From the NCBI GenBank assembly GCA_014377915.1, contig JACMOT010000263.1, forward strand, positions 1 through 7,800: DNA of 7,800 bases, read 5' to 3'. Position numbers and translations under genes: made by a program. The DNA is from Tardiphaga sp. GTDB taxonomy: Bacteria > Pseudomonadota > Alphaproteobacteria > Rhizobiales > Xanthobacteraceae. Position 1 is the stretch's first letter. Every line of letters starts with the position of its first letter. The notes beneath the pieces were generated by a model. That model ran no database searches. It had not been told where the DNA came from and saw only the letters and a list, made by a program, of their open reading frames with translations. Below are positions 1-5,766 of the stretch, one piece after another.

Positions 1-122
1 CGGAGCAAGCCGCCGAGGTGGTCGCGGCCGCGGCCACGCTGGCGTTCGATGGCGACCGGCAGATCGCCGTGCTGATTTCCCAGCGCATGCTGGGCCGCAA
101 GAAGTGGGTGGAGAGCAAGTGA
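1..122 (+). CDS. C-terminal end of ThDP-dependent decarboxylase alpha (PYR-domain) subunit, partial
   Basis: The open frame enters from the left edge (first full codon at base 3) and ends at TGA 120-122, giving 39 visible residues ending in ISQRMLGRKKWVESK. An Ala-rich helix (about AAEVVAAAATLAF) is followed by a beta strand (RQIAVLIS), the usual closing fold of a ThDP pyrimidine-binding domain, where the last strand precedes a short basic tail. The downstream gene encodes only the diphosphate-binding half of such an enzyme and starts inside this stop codon (TGATG), so the two are almost certainly alpha and beta subunits of one heteromeric decarboxylase, as in ComD/ComE sulfopyruvate decarboxylase. 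The fragment alone would not be diagnostic; the call depends largely on the partner gene. Confidence 0.7.
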   Translation, partial: EQAAEVVAAAATLAFDGDRQIAVLISQRMLGRKKWVESK

Positions 123-715
123 TGTCGGACGCAACAAGCACACTGGACCGCCGCGCAGTGGTCAAGACCCTGCTGATCGACCGCAAGGATCTCCTGGTCG
201 TCACCGGTCTCGGCTCCCCCTCTTACGACGTGTTCGCCGCGGGCGACCATGACGGCAATTTCTATCTGTGGGGGGCGATGGGCGGCGCGGCCATGGTCGG
301 CCTCGGCATCGCGCTGGCGCAGCCGAAGCGGCCGGTTGTGGTGCTGACCGGCGACGGCGAACAGCTGATGGGTCTCGGCAGCCTGCTGACGGTCGCCGTG
401 CACAAGCCCGCCAACCTCACGGTGGCGGTGCTCGACAATGGTCATTTCGGCGAAACCGGCATGCAGAAGAGCCATGCGGGCCTGGGCTCGCGCCTGGAAG
501 TGATCGCCCAGGGCGCCGGCTTTCTCGCCGTCGACGTCATCGACGACCTCAAGGGAATCGCCGAGTACCGCGGCAGACTGCATGATGTCACCAGCGGTCC
601 GCGCTTTGTCCGCATCCGGATTGCCCATGGCACTCCGGAGCGGGCACTGCCGCCGCGCGACGGTGCTTACGTGAAGAACCGTTTCCGGCAGCATCTCGGC
701 TTCGCCGTCACCTGA
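122..715 (+). CDS. ThDP-binding beta subunit of a split 2-oxoacid decarboxylase (sulfopyruvate/phosphonopyruvate decarboxylase type, ComE-like)
   Basis: This 197-residue protein is a single ThDP diphosphate-binding (PP) domain, the normal size for ComE-type beta subunits. The ThDP/Mg2+ motif is visible as GDGE at residues 77-80, followed by LDNGHFGETG at 104-113. The segment FYLWGAMGGAAMVGLGIALA (48-67) is the conserved glycine-rich stretch before it. Family members remove CO2 from 3-sulfopyruvate or 3-phosphonopyruvate to give sulfo- or phosphonoacetaldehyde; related pairs of unknown substrate are common in rhizobia. The enzyme needs the PYR subunit encoded just upstream. The ATG at 122 is preferred because it overlaps the upstream stop (TGATG), a sign of translational coupling; an in-frame GTG at 104 would extend into the upstream gene. 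The 3' end overlaps the convergent LysR gene by 8 bp. The domain is certain; the substrate is inferred. Confidence 0.85.
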   Translation: MSDATSTLDRRAVVKTLLIDRKDLLVVTGLGSPSYDVFAAGDHDGNFYLWGAMGGAAMVGLGIALAQPKRPVVVLTGDGEQLMGLGSLLTVAVHKPANLTVAVLDNGHFGETGMQKSHAGLGSRLEVIAQGAGFLAVDVIDDLKGIAEYRGRLHDVTSGPRFVRIRIAHGTPERALPPRDGAYVKNRFRQHLGFAVT

Positions 716-1664
716 GGGCGGCGTCCGGATGGCCAGCCTGGGTCATCTGGATGTCCCACAGCCCCTCTGAACGCAGCCGCTCGATCTCGATCCTGATGAA
801 GTCGGAGATCGCGGCGGTGGCGATCGACGGCTGCCGATCAGCCGGCCGGGCCATGATCAGCTCGCGCGCAATTCCGGGCCTGGCGATCGGCGCCAGTTCG
901 AGGCGACCGGCCGCGGCATCGGCGCGGACCGCGGAATGCGGCAACAGCGTATAGCCCAGGCCGTCCTCCACGAAGCTCGTCAGCACGCGAAACGAGTCGG
1001 CTTCCACCACCACTTGGATCGGCAGATTCTTGCGCGACAACGCCTTCTCGATCAGGATGCGCAGGCCGTGAGAGTGACTCGGCAGCACCAGCTTCTGCGC
1101 CGACAGCCACTCGATCGACACCTCTTTTTGTTCGGCCAGCCCGCTGCCGCTTGGTCCGACCGCGACAATATGGTCGCGGCCAATCGTATCCACCGAGAGA
1201 TGCAGGTCGACCGACGGGCCATACATCAGCGCCAGATCCATCTCGCCACGGTGCAGCCATTCGACCAGATGGCCGCCATAGCTTTCAACGATGCACAGCG
1301 ACACCTGCGGCAGCTCCTCGATCACGCGGCGGGCGAAGCGCGTCGACAACACGCAGCTCACCGTCGGAACCAGCCCCAGCACGACCCGTCCGGACGGCGC
1401 GCCGCCGACCGACTGAATATCGTCGCGCACCTGTTCGATCTGCCGCACAAGCCCCGCGGTGCGATCGAACAGCAGATGCCCTGCCGGCGTCAGCACCATG
1501 CCGCGGCCATTGCGGGTGAAGAGTTCGATGCGAAGCTCGTGCTCGAGCAGCTTGATGTGCCGGCTCAGCGCCGGCTGGGCAATGCGCAGCCGGTCAGAGG
1601 CCTTGCTCAGGCTGCCCAGTTCGGCGACGGATTTGAATGTTCTCAGTTGCCGCAGATCCACCAC
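708..1664 (-). CDS. LysR-type transcriptional regulator
   Basis: This 318-residue protein is a full-length LysR regulator. The winged helix-turn-helix occupies residues 1-60: LRQLRTFKSVAELGSLSKAS, then the recognition region IAQPALSRHIKLLE at 28-41, then the wing ending in GMVLTPAG. A linker helix (about 62-85) leads to a periplasmic-binding-protein-like effector domain (about 92-300). The stretch ESYGGHLVEWLHRGEMDLALMYG recalls the Nac/Cbl-like subgroup, but the effector cannot be read from sequence. There are two consecutive GTG codons. The one at 1664 gives MVDLRQL; the one at 1661 gives the more typical MDLRQL start and sits 6 nt after a weak AAGG, so the true start may be 3 bp shorter. 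The gene is divergent from the FAD dehydrogenase across a 189-bp region rich in inverted repeats. It is therefore the likely regulator of that unit and possibly of the binding-protein unit at 4491. Confidence 0.92.
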   Translation of the reverse strand: MVDLRQLRTFKSVAELGSLSKASDRLRIAQPALSRHIKLLEHELRIELFTRNGRGMVLTPAGHLLFDRTAGLVRQIEQVRDDIQSVGGAPSGRVVLGLVPTVSCVLSTRFARRVIEELPQVSLCIVESYGGHLVEWLHRGEMDLALMYGPSVDLHLSVDTIGRDHIVAVGPSGSGLAEQKEVSIEWLSAQKLVLPSHSHGLRILIEKALSRKNLPIQVVVEADSFRVLTSFVEDGLGYTLLPHSAVRADAAAGRLELAPIARPGIARELIMARPADRQPSIATAAISDFIRIEIERLRSEGLWDIQMTQAGHPDAALR

Positions 1665-1679
1665 GAGCCTTGCATTTTT

Positions 1680-1703
1680 TATATCGCTGCGTGAACTGAT
1701 ATA
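1680..1703. promoter_or_regulatory. Inverted repeat TATATC-N12-GATATA in the lysR promoter region
   Basis: A perfect 6-bp inverted repeat (1680-1685 and 1698-1703) with a 12-nt spacer lies 16 bp upstream of the first lysR GTG. Read on the minus strand, GATATAAAAAAT here could also serve as a -10 region, with TGACTG (minus strand, 1704-1709) as a poor -35 at 18 bp, so a bound protein would sit on the lysR promoter. LysR regulators commonly autorepress from such AT-rich dyads, but binding by this LysR is an inference. The region 1704-1770 shows nothing else clear apart from a TTGCAA hexamer at 1748-1753. Confidence 0.4.
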
Positions 1704-1770
1704 CAGTCATGGCAGGCAGCGCCACCTGTCCGCGCTTCGCCCTGATGTTGCAACGCACTAACCCAGAGGC

Positions 1771-1802
1771 ATAGCTGCTATCACCGAATTCTCATTGTGA
1801 TA
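1771..1802 (+). promoter_or_regulatory. Putative operator/promoter element upstream of the FAD dehydrogenase
   Basis: ATAGCTGCTAT (1771-1781) is a perfect 11-bp palindrome around a central T. It overlaps a second inverted repeat, TATCAC (1779-1784) and GTGATA (1797-1802), separated by 12 nt. TTGTGA at 1795-1800 could be a -35 hexamer, although no convincing -10 follows at 16-18 bp. A similar arrangement (ATAACTGCTATC, then CATTTTGA) occurs upstream of the binding-protein gene at 4491, which supports a shared regulatory site. It lies 52-83 bp before the dehydrogenase ATG, in the region divergent from lysR, the usual position of a LysR recognition or activation site. No experimental support is visible. 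Confidence 0.42.
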
Positions 1803-1853
1803 CGGGCGACGACGCCGCTCTGATGGCGATGGGCGGGACAACAAGAGCAAAAA

Positions 1854-3281
1854 ATGACCGACAAGGAGTTCCTGCGACAGGTCGCGTCGATCGTTGGACC
1901 ACAGCATGTCCTGACCGCCCCGGCGGAGATGGCGCCCTATCTGCGGGACTGGCGCGGCCGCTACAGCGGCAGCGCCCATTGCATCGTCCGCCCCGGCGAT
2001 ACCGACGAGGTCGCAAAGGTTCTCGGTCTTTGCATGGCGCATGATCGTCCGGTCGTTCCGCAGGCCGGCAATACCGGACTGTGCGGCGGCGCCATTGCCT
2101 CGAACACCGGCGACAGCGTCGTCATCAATATCACCCGGATGAACCGCGTCCGCGACATCGACGCGATCAACGGCACCATGACCGTCGATGCCGGCTGCAT
2201 CCTGCAACATGTCCGCGACGCCGCCGACAGCCAGAACCTGCTGTTTCCGATGCTGCTCGGCAGCGTGGGCAGCTGTGAGATCGGCGGCCTGGTCTCGACC
2301 AATGCCGGTGGCACCGGCGTGCTGCGCTACGGCAACATGCGCGAACTGGTGCTGGGCCTCGAAGTGGCACTTCCGGACGGGCGGGTCTGGAACGGGCTGC
2401 GTGCCTTGCGGAAAGACAATACCGGCTACGACCTCAAGCAAATGTTCATCGGTGCCGAAGGCACGCTCGGCATCGTCACGGCGGCGGTGCTGAGGCTGTT
2501 CCCGCGGCTCTCGGCGTCGGTCACGGCGATGGTCGCGCTGAACGCGGTGTCCGACGCCATCACGTTGCTGCGAGAGCTGCGCGAGCGTCTCGGCAACCGC
2601 GTCGAGGCGTTCGAGATCATGTCGGCCCCGCAGCTGGCCATCGTGCTGAAACACATGAACCAGTTGCGAAACCCGATCGCCGGGGATGCCCCATGGTATG
2701 CCATGATCGAGATCGCCGACAGCCACAGCCAGCACCATCTGGTGGTCGGGCTGGAGGAAGTGCTCGGCGCGGCGCTGGAGCGCGGCGGCATCACCGACGC
2801 GACCATCGCGCCGGATCTGGCGAAGGCGACCGCGATCTGGGATCTGCGCCACAACATTTCCGAATCCAACAAGCGCGCGGGCTTCACGGTGTCGAACGAC
2901 ACCTCGGTCCCGATCTCGCGGCAGGCCGATTTCGTCGCGCGCGTGAGCGAACAGGCCAGCGCCGCCTTTCCGGAAGCGCAGATCTGCTTCTGCGGCCACA
3001 TCGGCGACGGCAACATCCACGCCATCGTGGTGTTTCCACGCGCGCTGTTTGCCTCGCCTGAAGCAGCCGAGGCCGCCGCCAGCCGCGCCAACACCATCGT
3101 CCATGACGCAAGCGTGGCACTCGGCGGCAGCATCAGCGCCGAACATGGCATCGGGCAAATGCACCTGCATCGCCTGCCCCGCTATACCGCGCCGGTCGAA
3201 CTGGACCTGATGCGAACCATCAAGCGCGCGCTCGATCCGAAATGGCTGATGAATCCCGGCAAAGTCATCACCCCGGAGTGA
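1854..3281 (+). CDS. FAD-linked D-2-hydroxyacid dehydrogenase (D-lactate/D-2-hydroxyglutarate dehydrogenase family)
   Basis: This 475-residue protein has the full length of the GlcD/D2HGDH branch of the VAO/PCMH flavoprotein fold. The N-terminal FAD-binding domain (about 35-215) shows CIVRPGDTDEVAKVL, the phosphate loop PQAGNTGLCGGA (69-80) and GSVGSCEIGGLVSTNAGGTGVLRYG. The C-terminal FAD-oxidase domain carries GHIGDGNIH (381-389) and SAEHGIG (428-434), so the metal/substrate residues H382, H389, E430 and H431 are in place. It ends with the usual NPGKVI. These enzymes oxidise D-2-hydroxyacids to 2-oxoacids and pass electrons to an ETF, cytochrome or quinone. In the substrate region (D330-P353) the family's usual KHD before SVP is SND, so the distal-group contact probably differs. 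AAGAG at 1843-1847 lies 6 nt before ATG 1854. It is the first gene of a unit with the dehydrogenase at 3387. No signal peptide or membrane segment is seen. Sulfolactate is a possible substrate, by context only. Confidence 0.88.
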   Translation: MTDKEFLRQVASIVGPQHVLTAPAEMAPYLRDWRGRYSGSAHCIVRPGDTDEVAKVLGLCMAHDRPVVPQAGNTGLCGGAIASNTGDSVVINITRMNRVRDIDAINGTMTVDAGCILQHVRDAADSQNLLFPMLLGSVGSCEIGGLVSTNAGGTGVLRYGNMRELVLGLEVALPDGRVWNGLRALRKDNTGYDLKQMFIGAEGTLGIVTAAVLRLFPRLSASVTAMVALNAVSDAITLLRELRERLGNRVEAFEIMSAPQLAIVLKHMNQLRNPIAGDAPWYAMIEIADSHSQHHLVVGLEEVLGAALERGGITDATIAPDLAKATAIWDLRHNISESNKRAGFTVSNDTSVPISRQADFVARVSEQASAAFPEAQICFCGHIGDGNIHAIVVFPRALFASPEAAEAAASRANTIVHDASVALGGSISAEHGIGQMHLHRLPRYTAPVELDLMRTIKRALDPKWLMNPGKVITPE

Positions 3282-3289
3282 ACCGCGGG

Positions 3290-3319
3290 CGTTGGCGCGA
3301 CCAGCCCGGTCCGCCAACG
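3290..3319 (+). promoter_or_regulatory. Intercistronic stem-loop after the FAD dehydrogenase
   Basis: CGTTGGCG (3290-3297) pairs perfectly with CGCCAACG (3312-3319), and GACC (3299-3302) with GGTC (3308-3311). This gives a 12-bp stem with one bulged C (3298) and a 5-nt loop. It starts 8 bp after the stop codon and has no T tract after it, so it is not a standard intrinsic terminator. An RNA-stabilising or partial-termination hairpin between cotranscribed genes fits better. The rest of the 105-bp gap holds a 10-bp palindrome CGAGATCTCG (3321-3330) and a weaker dyad, ACAGGA (3335-3340) with TCCTGT (3355-3360), just before the ribosome-binding site. Confidence 0.55.
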
Positions 3320-3374
3320 GCGAGATCTCGATCAACAGGAATTCGGGCGAGGCATCCTGTCTCGCTCCAATAAA

Positions 3375-3381
3375 AAGGAGG
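3375..3381 (+). promoter_or_regulatory. Strong Shine-Dalgarno AAGGAGG
   Basis: A complete AAGGAGG lies 5 nt before ATG 3387 and fixes that start. It is the strongest ribosome-binding site in the window (the other genes have AAGAG, GAGG or weaker), which suggests the second gene of the unit is translated more strongly than the first. Confidence 0.8.
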
Positions 3382-3386
3382 AACAC

Positions 3387-4286
3387 ATGGAGAAAATCGG
3401 GTTCATCGGGCTCGGCCGGATGGGACGGCCGATGGCGTCCAATCTCTGCCGCAAGGGCTTCCGCCTCTCGGTCAACGACATCAATCCGGAAGCCGTGGCC
3501 GAACTCGAATTGTTGCAGGCCAGCCCCGCGACCATTGCCGAGATCGCGCAGCGGTCCGACATCATCGTCACGATGCTTCCGAATTCGAGCATCGTCGATC
3601 AGGTCGTGTCGCAGGCCGACGGCATCCTCGCTCATGCGAAGCCCGGTTCGCTGATTCTCGATATGAGCACTATCGATCCCGACACCACCGACCGGCTGGC
3701 CAAAGCGGCCGCGGTCAAGGGCGTCGCCTTTGTCGATGCGCCGGTCGGGCGGCTCGCCAGCCACGCCGATCGCGGCGAGTCGCTGTTCATGGTGGGCGGC
3801 ACGGTGCAGGACTTCGAACGCGTGAAGCCGCTGCTGGAAGCGATGGGAAGCACGATCTATCATTGCGGCGACGTCGGCACCGGCACCCGGACCAAACTGG
3901 TCAATAATTTCCTCGCGGTAGCATCCTGCCAGATGAATGCCGAGGCGCTGGCACTGTCGCAGCGCTTCGGCCTCAATCTCGAGCGGACGCTGGACGTGCT
4001 GTACGGCACCACCGCCGTCAACGGTCAGCTCAAGATCGCATGGCCGACCAAGGTGCTGGTCGACGATATCGAGCCGGGCTTCACGATCGATCTCGCGCAC
4101 AAGGACCTGACGCTGATCATCGACGCCGCCAACGCGGCAAAGGTGCCGATGCCCATGGCCGCCGCGGCGCGCGAGGCCTTCAGCACCGCCCGCGCCCGCG
4201 GCTTCGGCGGCAAGGATTTCTCGGCCATGGTCGACGCGCTGTGCGATCTGGCTGCGATTCCGAAGCCAAGGCTTCCCACGAAATAG
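3387..4286 (+). CDS. NAD(P)-dependent beta-hydroxyacid dehydrogenase, sulfolactaldehyde-reductase (YihU)-like
   Basis: This 299-residue protein has the standard length and layout of the 3-hydroxyisobutyrate dehydrogenase family. The Rossmann nucleotide motif is IGFIGLGRMGRPMASNL (4-20), followed by the C-terminal helical domain. The catalytic Lys is K170 in TKLVNN, and IDLAHKDL (234-241) is conserved. The substrate loop reads DAPVGR (117-122), not the DAPVSGG common in 3-hydroxyisobutyrate and tartronate-semialdehyde enzymes. E. coli YihU has VGR here, and its Arg123 binds the substrate sulfonate. The Asn equivalent to YihU N174 is kept (N173); YihU S178 is Ala (A177). Other YihU-like stretches are IAWPTKVL and VPMPMAAAAREAFSTARARG. 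YihU interconverts sulfolactaldehyde and 2,3-dihydroxypropane-1-sulfonate using NAD(H). The family is certain and the sulfonate link is a reasoned guess; a 4-hydroxybutyrate or other hydroxyacid substrate remains possible. It is probably cotranscribed with the FAD dehydrogenase 105 bp upstream. Confidence 0.85.
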   Translation: MEKIGFIGLGRMGRPMASNLCRKGFRLSVNDINPEAVAELELLQASPATIAEIAQRSDIIVTMLPNSSIVDQVVSQADGILAHAKPGSLILDMSTIDPDTTDRLAKAAAVKGVAFVDAPVGRLASHADRGESLFMVGGTVQDFERVKPLLEAMGSTIYHCGDVGTGTRTKLVNNFLAVASCQMNAEALALSQRFGLNLERTLDVLYGTTAVNGQLKIAWPTKVLVDDIEPGFTIDLAHKDLTLIIDAANAAKVPMPMAAAAREAFSTARARGFGGKDFSAMVDALCDLAAIPKPRLPTK

Positions 4287-4305
4287 GCGGCTTCCCTCGA
4301 AATAG
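4270..4305 (+). repeat. Tandem direct repeat spanning the stop codon of the beta-hydroxyacid dehydrogenase
   Basis: GGCTTCCCACGAAATAG (4270-4286) is followed after 2 nt by GGCTTCCCTCGAAATAG (4289-4305): 16 of 17 bases match, period 19. The first copy encodes the last residues LPTK and the TAG stop; the second is noncoding. The first copy also forms the right arm of a 6-bp hairpin, GAAGCC (4262-4267) with GGCTTC (4270-4275). Confidence 0.8.
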
Positions 4306-4342
4306 AAGTCGCTGCAACGCACGCAGCCATGCGTCACAATAT

Positions 4343-4376
4343 CAGGTCCGGTGACACAAAGACGTGACCGGACCTG
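4343..4376 (+). terminator. Long inverted repeat, possible transcription end or RNA-processing hairpin
   Basis: CAGGTCCGGT (4343-4352) and ACCGGACCTG (4367-4376) form a perfect 10-bp inverted repeat with a 14-nt spacer. It lies 57 bp after the dehydrogenase stop and before the promoter-like element of the next unit, where a terminator is expected. The bases that follow are CCTTCGC, so there is no U tract and standard intrinsic termination is unlikely. A smaller hairpin, ACGCA-GCCA-TGCGT (4321-4334), precedes it. It could instead be a protein-binding dyad. Confidence 0.4.
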
Positions 4377-4390
4377 CCTTCGCAACAACA

Positions 4391-4448
4391 GATAACTGCT
4401 ATCGCTGCTCGGCATTTTGACGCGATGCGCGGACCATAAACAACTATC
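4391..4448 (+). promoter_or_regulatory. Putative promoter/operator of the binding-protein unit
   Basis: GATAACTGCTATC (4391-4403) is a near-perfect 13-bp palindrome with one mismatched pair. It is followed by CATTTTGA (4413-4420), which runs into a good -35-like TTGACG (4417-4422). The order and spacing match those at 1771-1800 with a one-base gap. No ideal -10 is seen; CATAAA (4435-4440) is 12 nt away and ACTATC (4443-4448) is 20 nt away. Dependence on an activator would explain a poor core promoter. Together with the repeats listed separately, this accounts for the 204-bp gap before ATG 4491; bases 4449-4490 show only a weak GGGTGGG ribosome-binding site. Confidence 0.4.
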
Positions 4449-4490
4449 GCAAGGGCCGGATAAACGGCTCGCTAACTTGGGTGGGAAACG

Positions 4491-5717
4491 ATGGCGAACT
4501 TCACGCGCCGCAGTCTTGTGCTTGGATCCGTGGCCATGGCGGCCGCGCAGGTCCGGCCCGCGTCTGCGCAGCTGCCGACGATCCGGATCGGCGTGCTTGC
4601 CGACTTTTCCGGGATATATACCGATCTTCTCGGCATCCCCGGCGTCGAATGCGCCAAGCAGGCGGTCGACGAATTCATCGCCGCGCATCGTGGCTTCAAG
4701 GCTGAAGTCATTCATGCAGACCACCAGACCAAGGCCGACGTCGGCGCTGCCATCGTGCGGCGCTGGTTCGATTCCGAAGGCGTCGACATGGTCATCGCGG
4801 GCCCCAACTCGTCCGTTGGCCTCGCCGCCTCCTTCGTCTGCAAGGAGCGCGACAAGGCCTGCCTCGGCGTCGCCGTCACCTCGACCGAATTCACCGGCAA
4901 GCAATGCACGCCCAATGCCGTGAACTGGACCTATGACGGCTACATGTTCTCGAAAGCGGTGGCGCTCGAGACGGTGAAGGCCGGCGGCAAGAAATGGTAT
5001 TTCCTGTCGACCGACAACGCGTTCGGTGCGTCTTTGACGGAAGAAACCAGCCGGTTCGTCGAACAGGCCGGCGGCAAGGTGCTCGGCAATGCAAAAGTGC
5101 CGATCAGCGCGTCCGACTTCTCGTCCTTCCTGCTGGCAGCCCAGGCCAGCGGCGCCGACGTGCTCGCACTTTCGATCGGCGGCGCCGATCTTGCCACCTG
5201 CCTCAAGCAGGGTGGCGAGTTCGGCCTGACCAAAAAAATGAAGGTCGCGGCCCTCGTCACCTTCCTCAACGATATCCACGCCGTCGGCCTCGACACCATG
5301 AAGGGCCTGTTGTTCTCCAACAGCTTCTACTGGGATCTCAACGACCGCACCCGCGCCTTCACCAAGCGGGTCGCGCCACGGATGGCGGGCACCTATCCCG
5401 GCATGACCCATGCCGGCTGCTACGCCGTGACATTGCATTACCTCAAGGCGGTCGCCGCACTGGGACCGGCCGCCGCGCAAAAGAGCGGTGCGGCGACCGT
5501 GGCCAAGATGAAGGAACTTGCGACCGACGACGACGCCTTTGGCCGTGGGGCGATCCGGATCGACGGCCGCGCCGCGTTGCCGGCCTATCTTCTGGAGGTG
5601 AAGTCTCCGGCCGAGAGCAAGGGCCGCTGGGACTATTGCAAGGTGCTTTCGACGGCATCCGCCGAGGAAGCCACCAAGCCTCTCAACGAAACCGGCTGCT
5701 ATCTGGTCAAGGCGTGA
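4491..5717 (+). CDS. ABC transporter substrate-binding protein, branched-chain amino acid (HAAT/LivJ, Peripla_BP_6) type
   Basis: This 408-residue exported solute-binding protein has a twin-arginine-like N-terminus (TRRSLVLG at 5-12), a short hydrophobic stretch and a cleavage site at ASA|Q (26/27). The mature protein starts IRIGVLADFSGIYTDLLG, the first strand and ligand loop of type-I periplasmic binding proteins. VDMVIAGPNSSVGLAASFV (98-116), KKWYFLSTDNAFGASLTEE (167-185) and GADVLALSIGGADLATCLKQ (221-240) follow the family order. Many rhizobial and Burkholderia members bind aromatic acids, amides or unknown acids rather than amino acids. Eight cysteines (54, 117, 124, 139, 237, 310, 383, 403) are many for this family and may form disulfides. 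No LivH/LivM/LivF/LivG genes are in the window. The TctC gene starts 49 bp downstream, so the two are probably cotranscribed. The ATG at 4491 gives a normal signal peptide; its ribosome-binding site is weak. Confidence 0.9.
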   Translation: MANFTRRSLVLGSVAMAAAQVRPASAQLPTIRIGVLADFSGIYTDLLGIPGVECAKQAVDEFIAAHRGFKAEVIHADHQTKADVGAAIVRRWFDSEGVDMVIAGPNSSVGLAASFVCKERDKACLGVAVTSTEFTGKQCTPNAVNWTYDGYMFSKAVALETVKAGGKKWYFLSTDNAFGASLTEETSRFVEQAGGKVLGNAKVPISASDFSSFLLAAQASGADVLALSIGGADLATCLKQGGEFGLTKKMKVAALVTFLNDIHAVGLDTMKGLLFSNSFYWDLNDRTRAFTKRVAPRMAGTYPGMTHAGCYAVTLHYLKAVAALGPAAAQKSGAATVAKMKELATDDDAFGRGAIRIDGRAALPAYLLEVKSPAESKGRWDYCKVLSTASAEEATKPLNETGCYLVKA

Positions 5718-5766
5718 GCCTGACCGGTTGTTTCCCGCTTCACCCCAGCACCACGCGAGGCCGTTC

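Noticed and set aside
104..121. Upstream GTG start for the decarboxylase beta subunit.
   Set aside because: It would add six residues inside the upstream gene; the overlapping TGATG start at 122 is the usual coupled arrangement.
936..1694. Plus-strand open frame opposite the LysR gene (His/Gln/Arg rich).
   Set aside because: It is a mirror of the LysR coding sequence with no family motif and no ribosome-binding site of note.
5728..5766. TTG start adding 13 residues to the TctC protein.
   Set aside because: The extension would put a Pro/His-rich segment before a clean twin-arginine signal peptide; ATG 5767 has a well-spaced GAGG.
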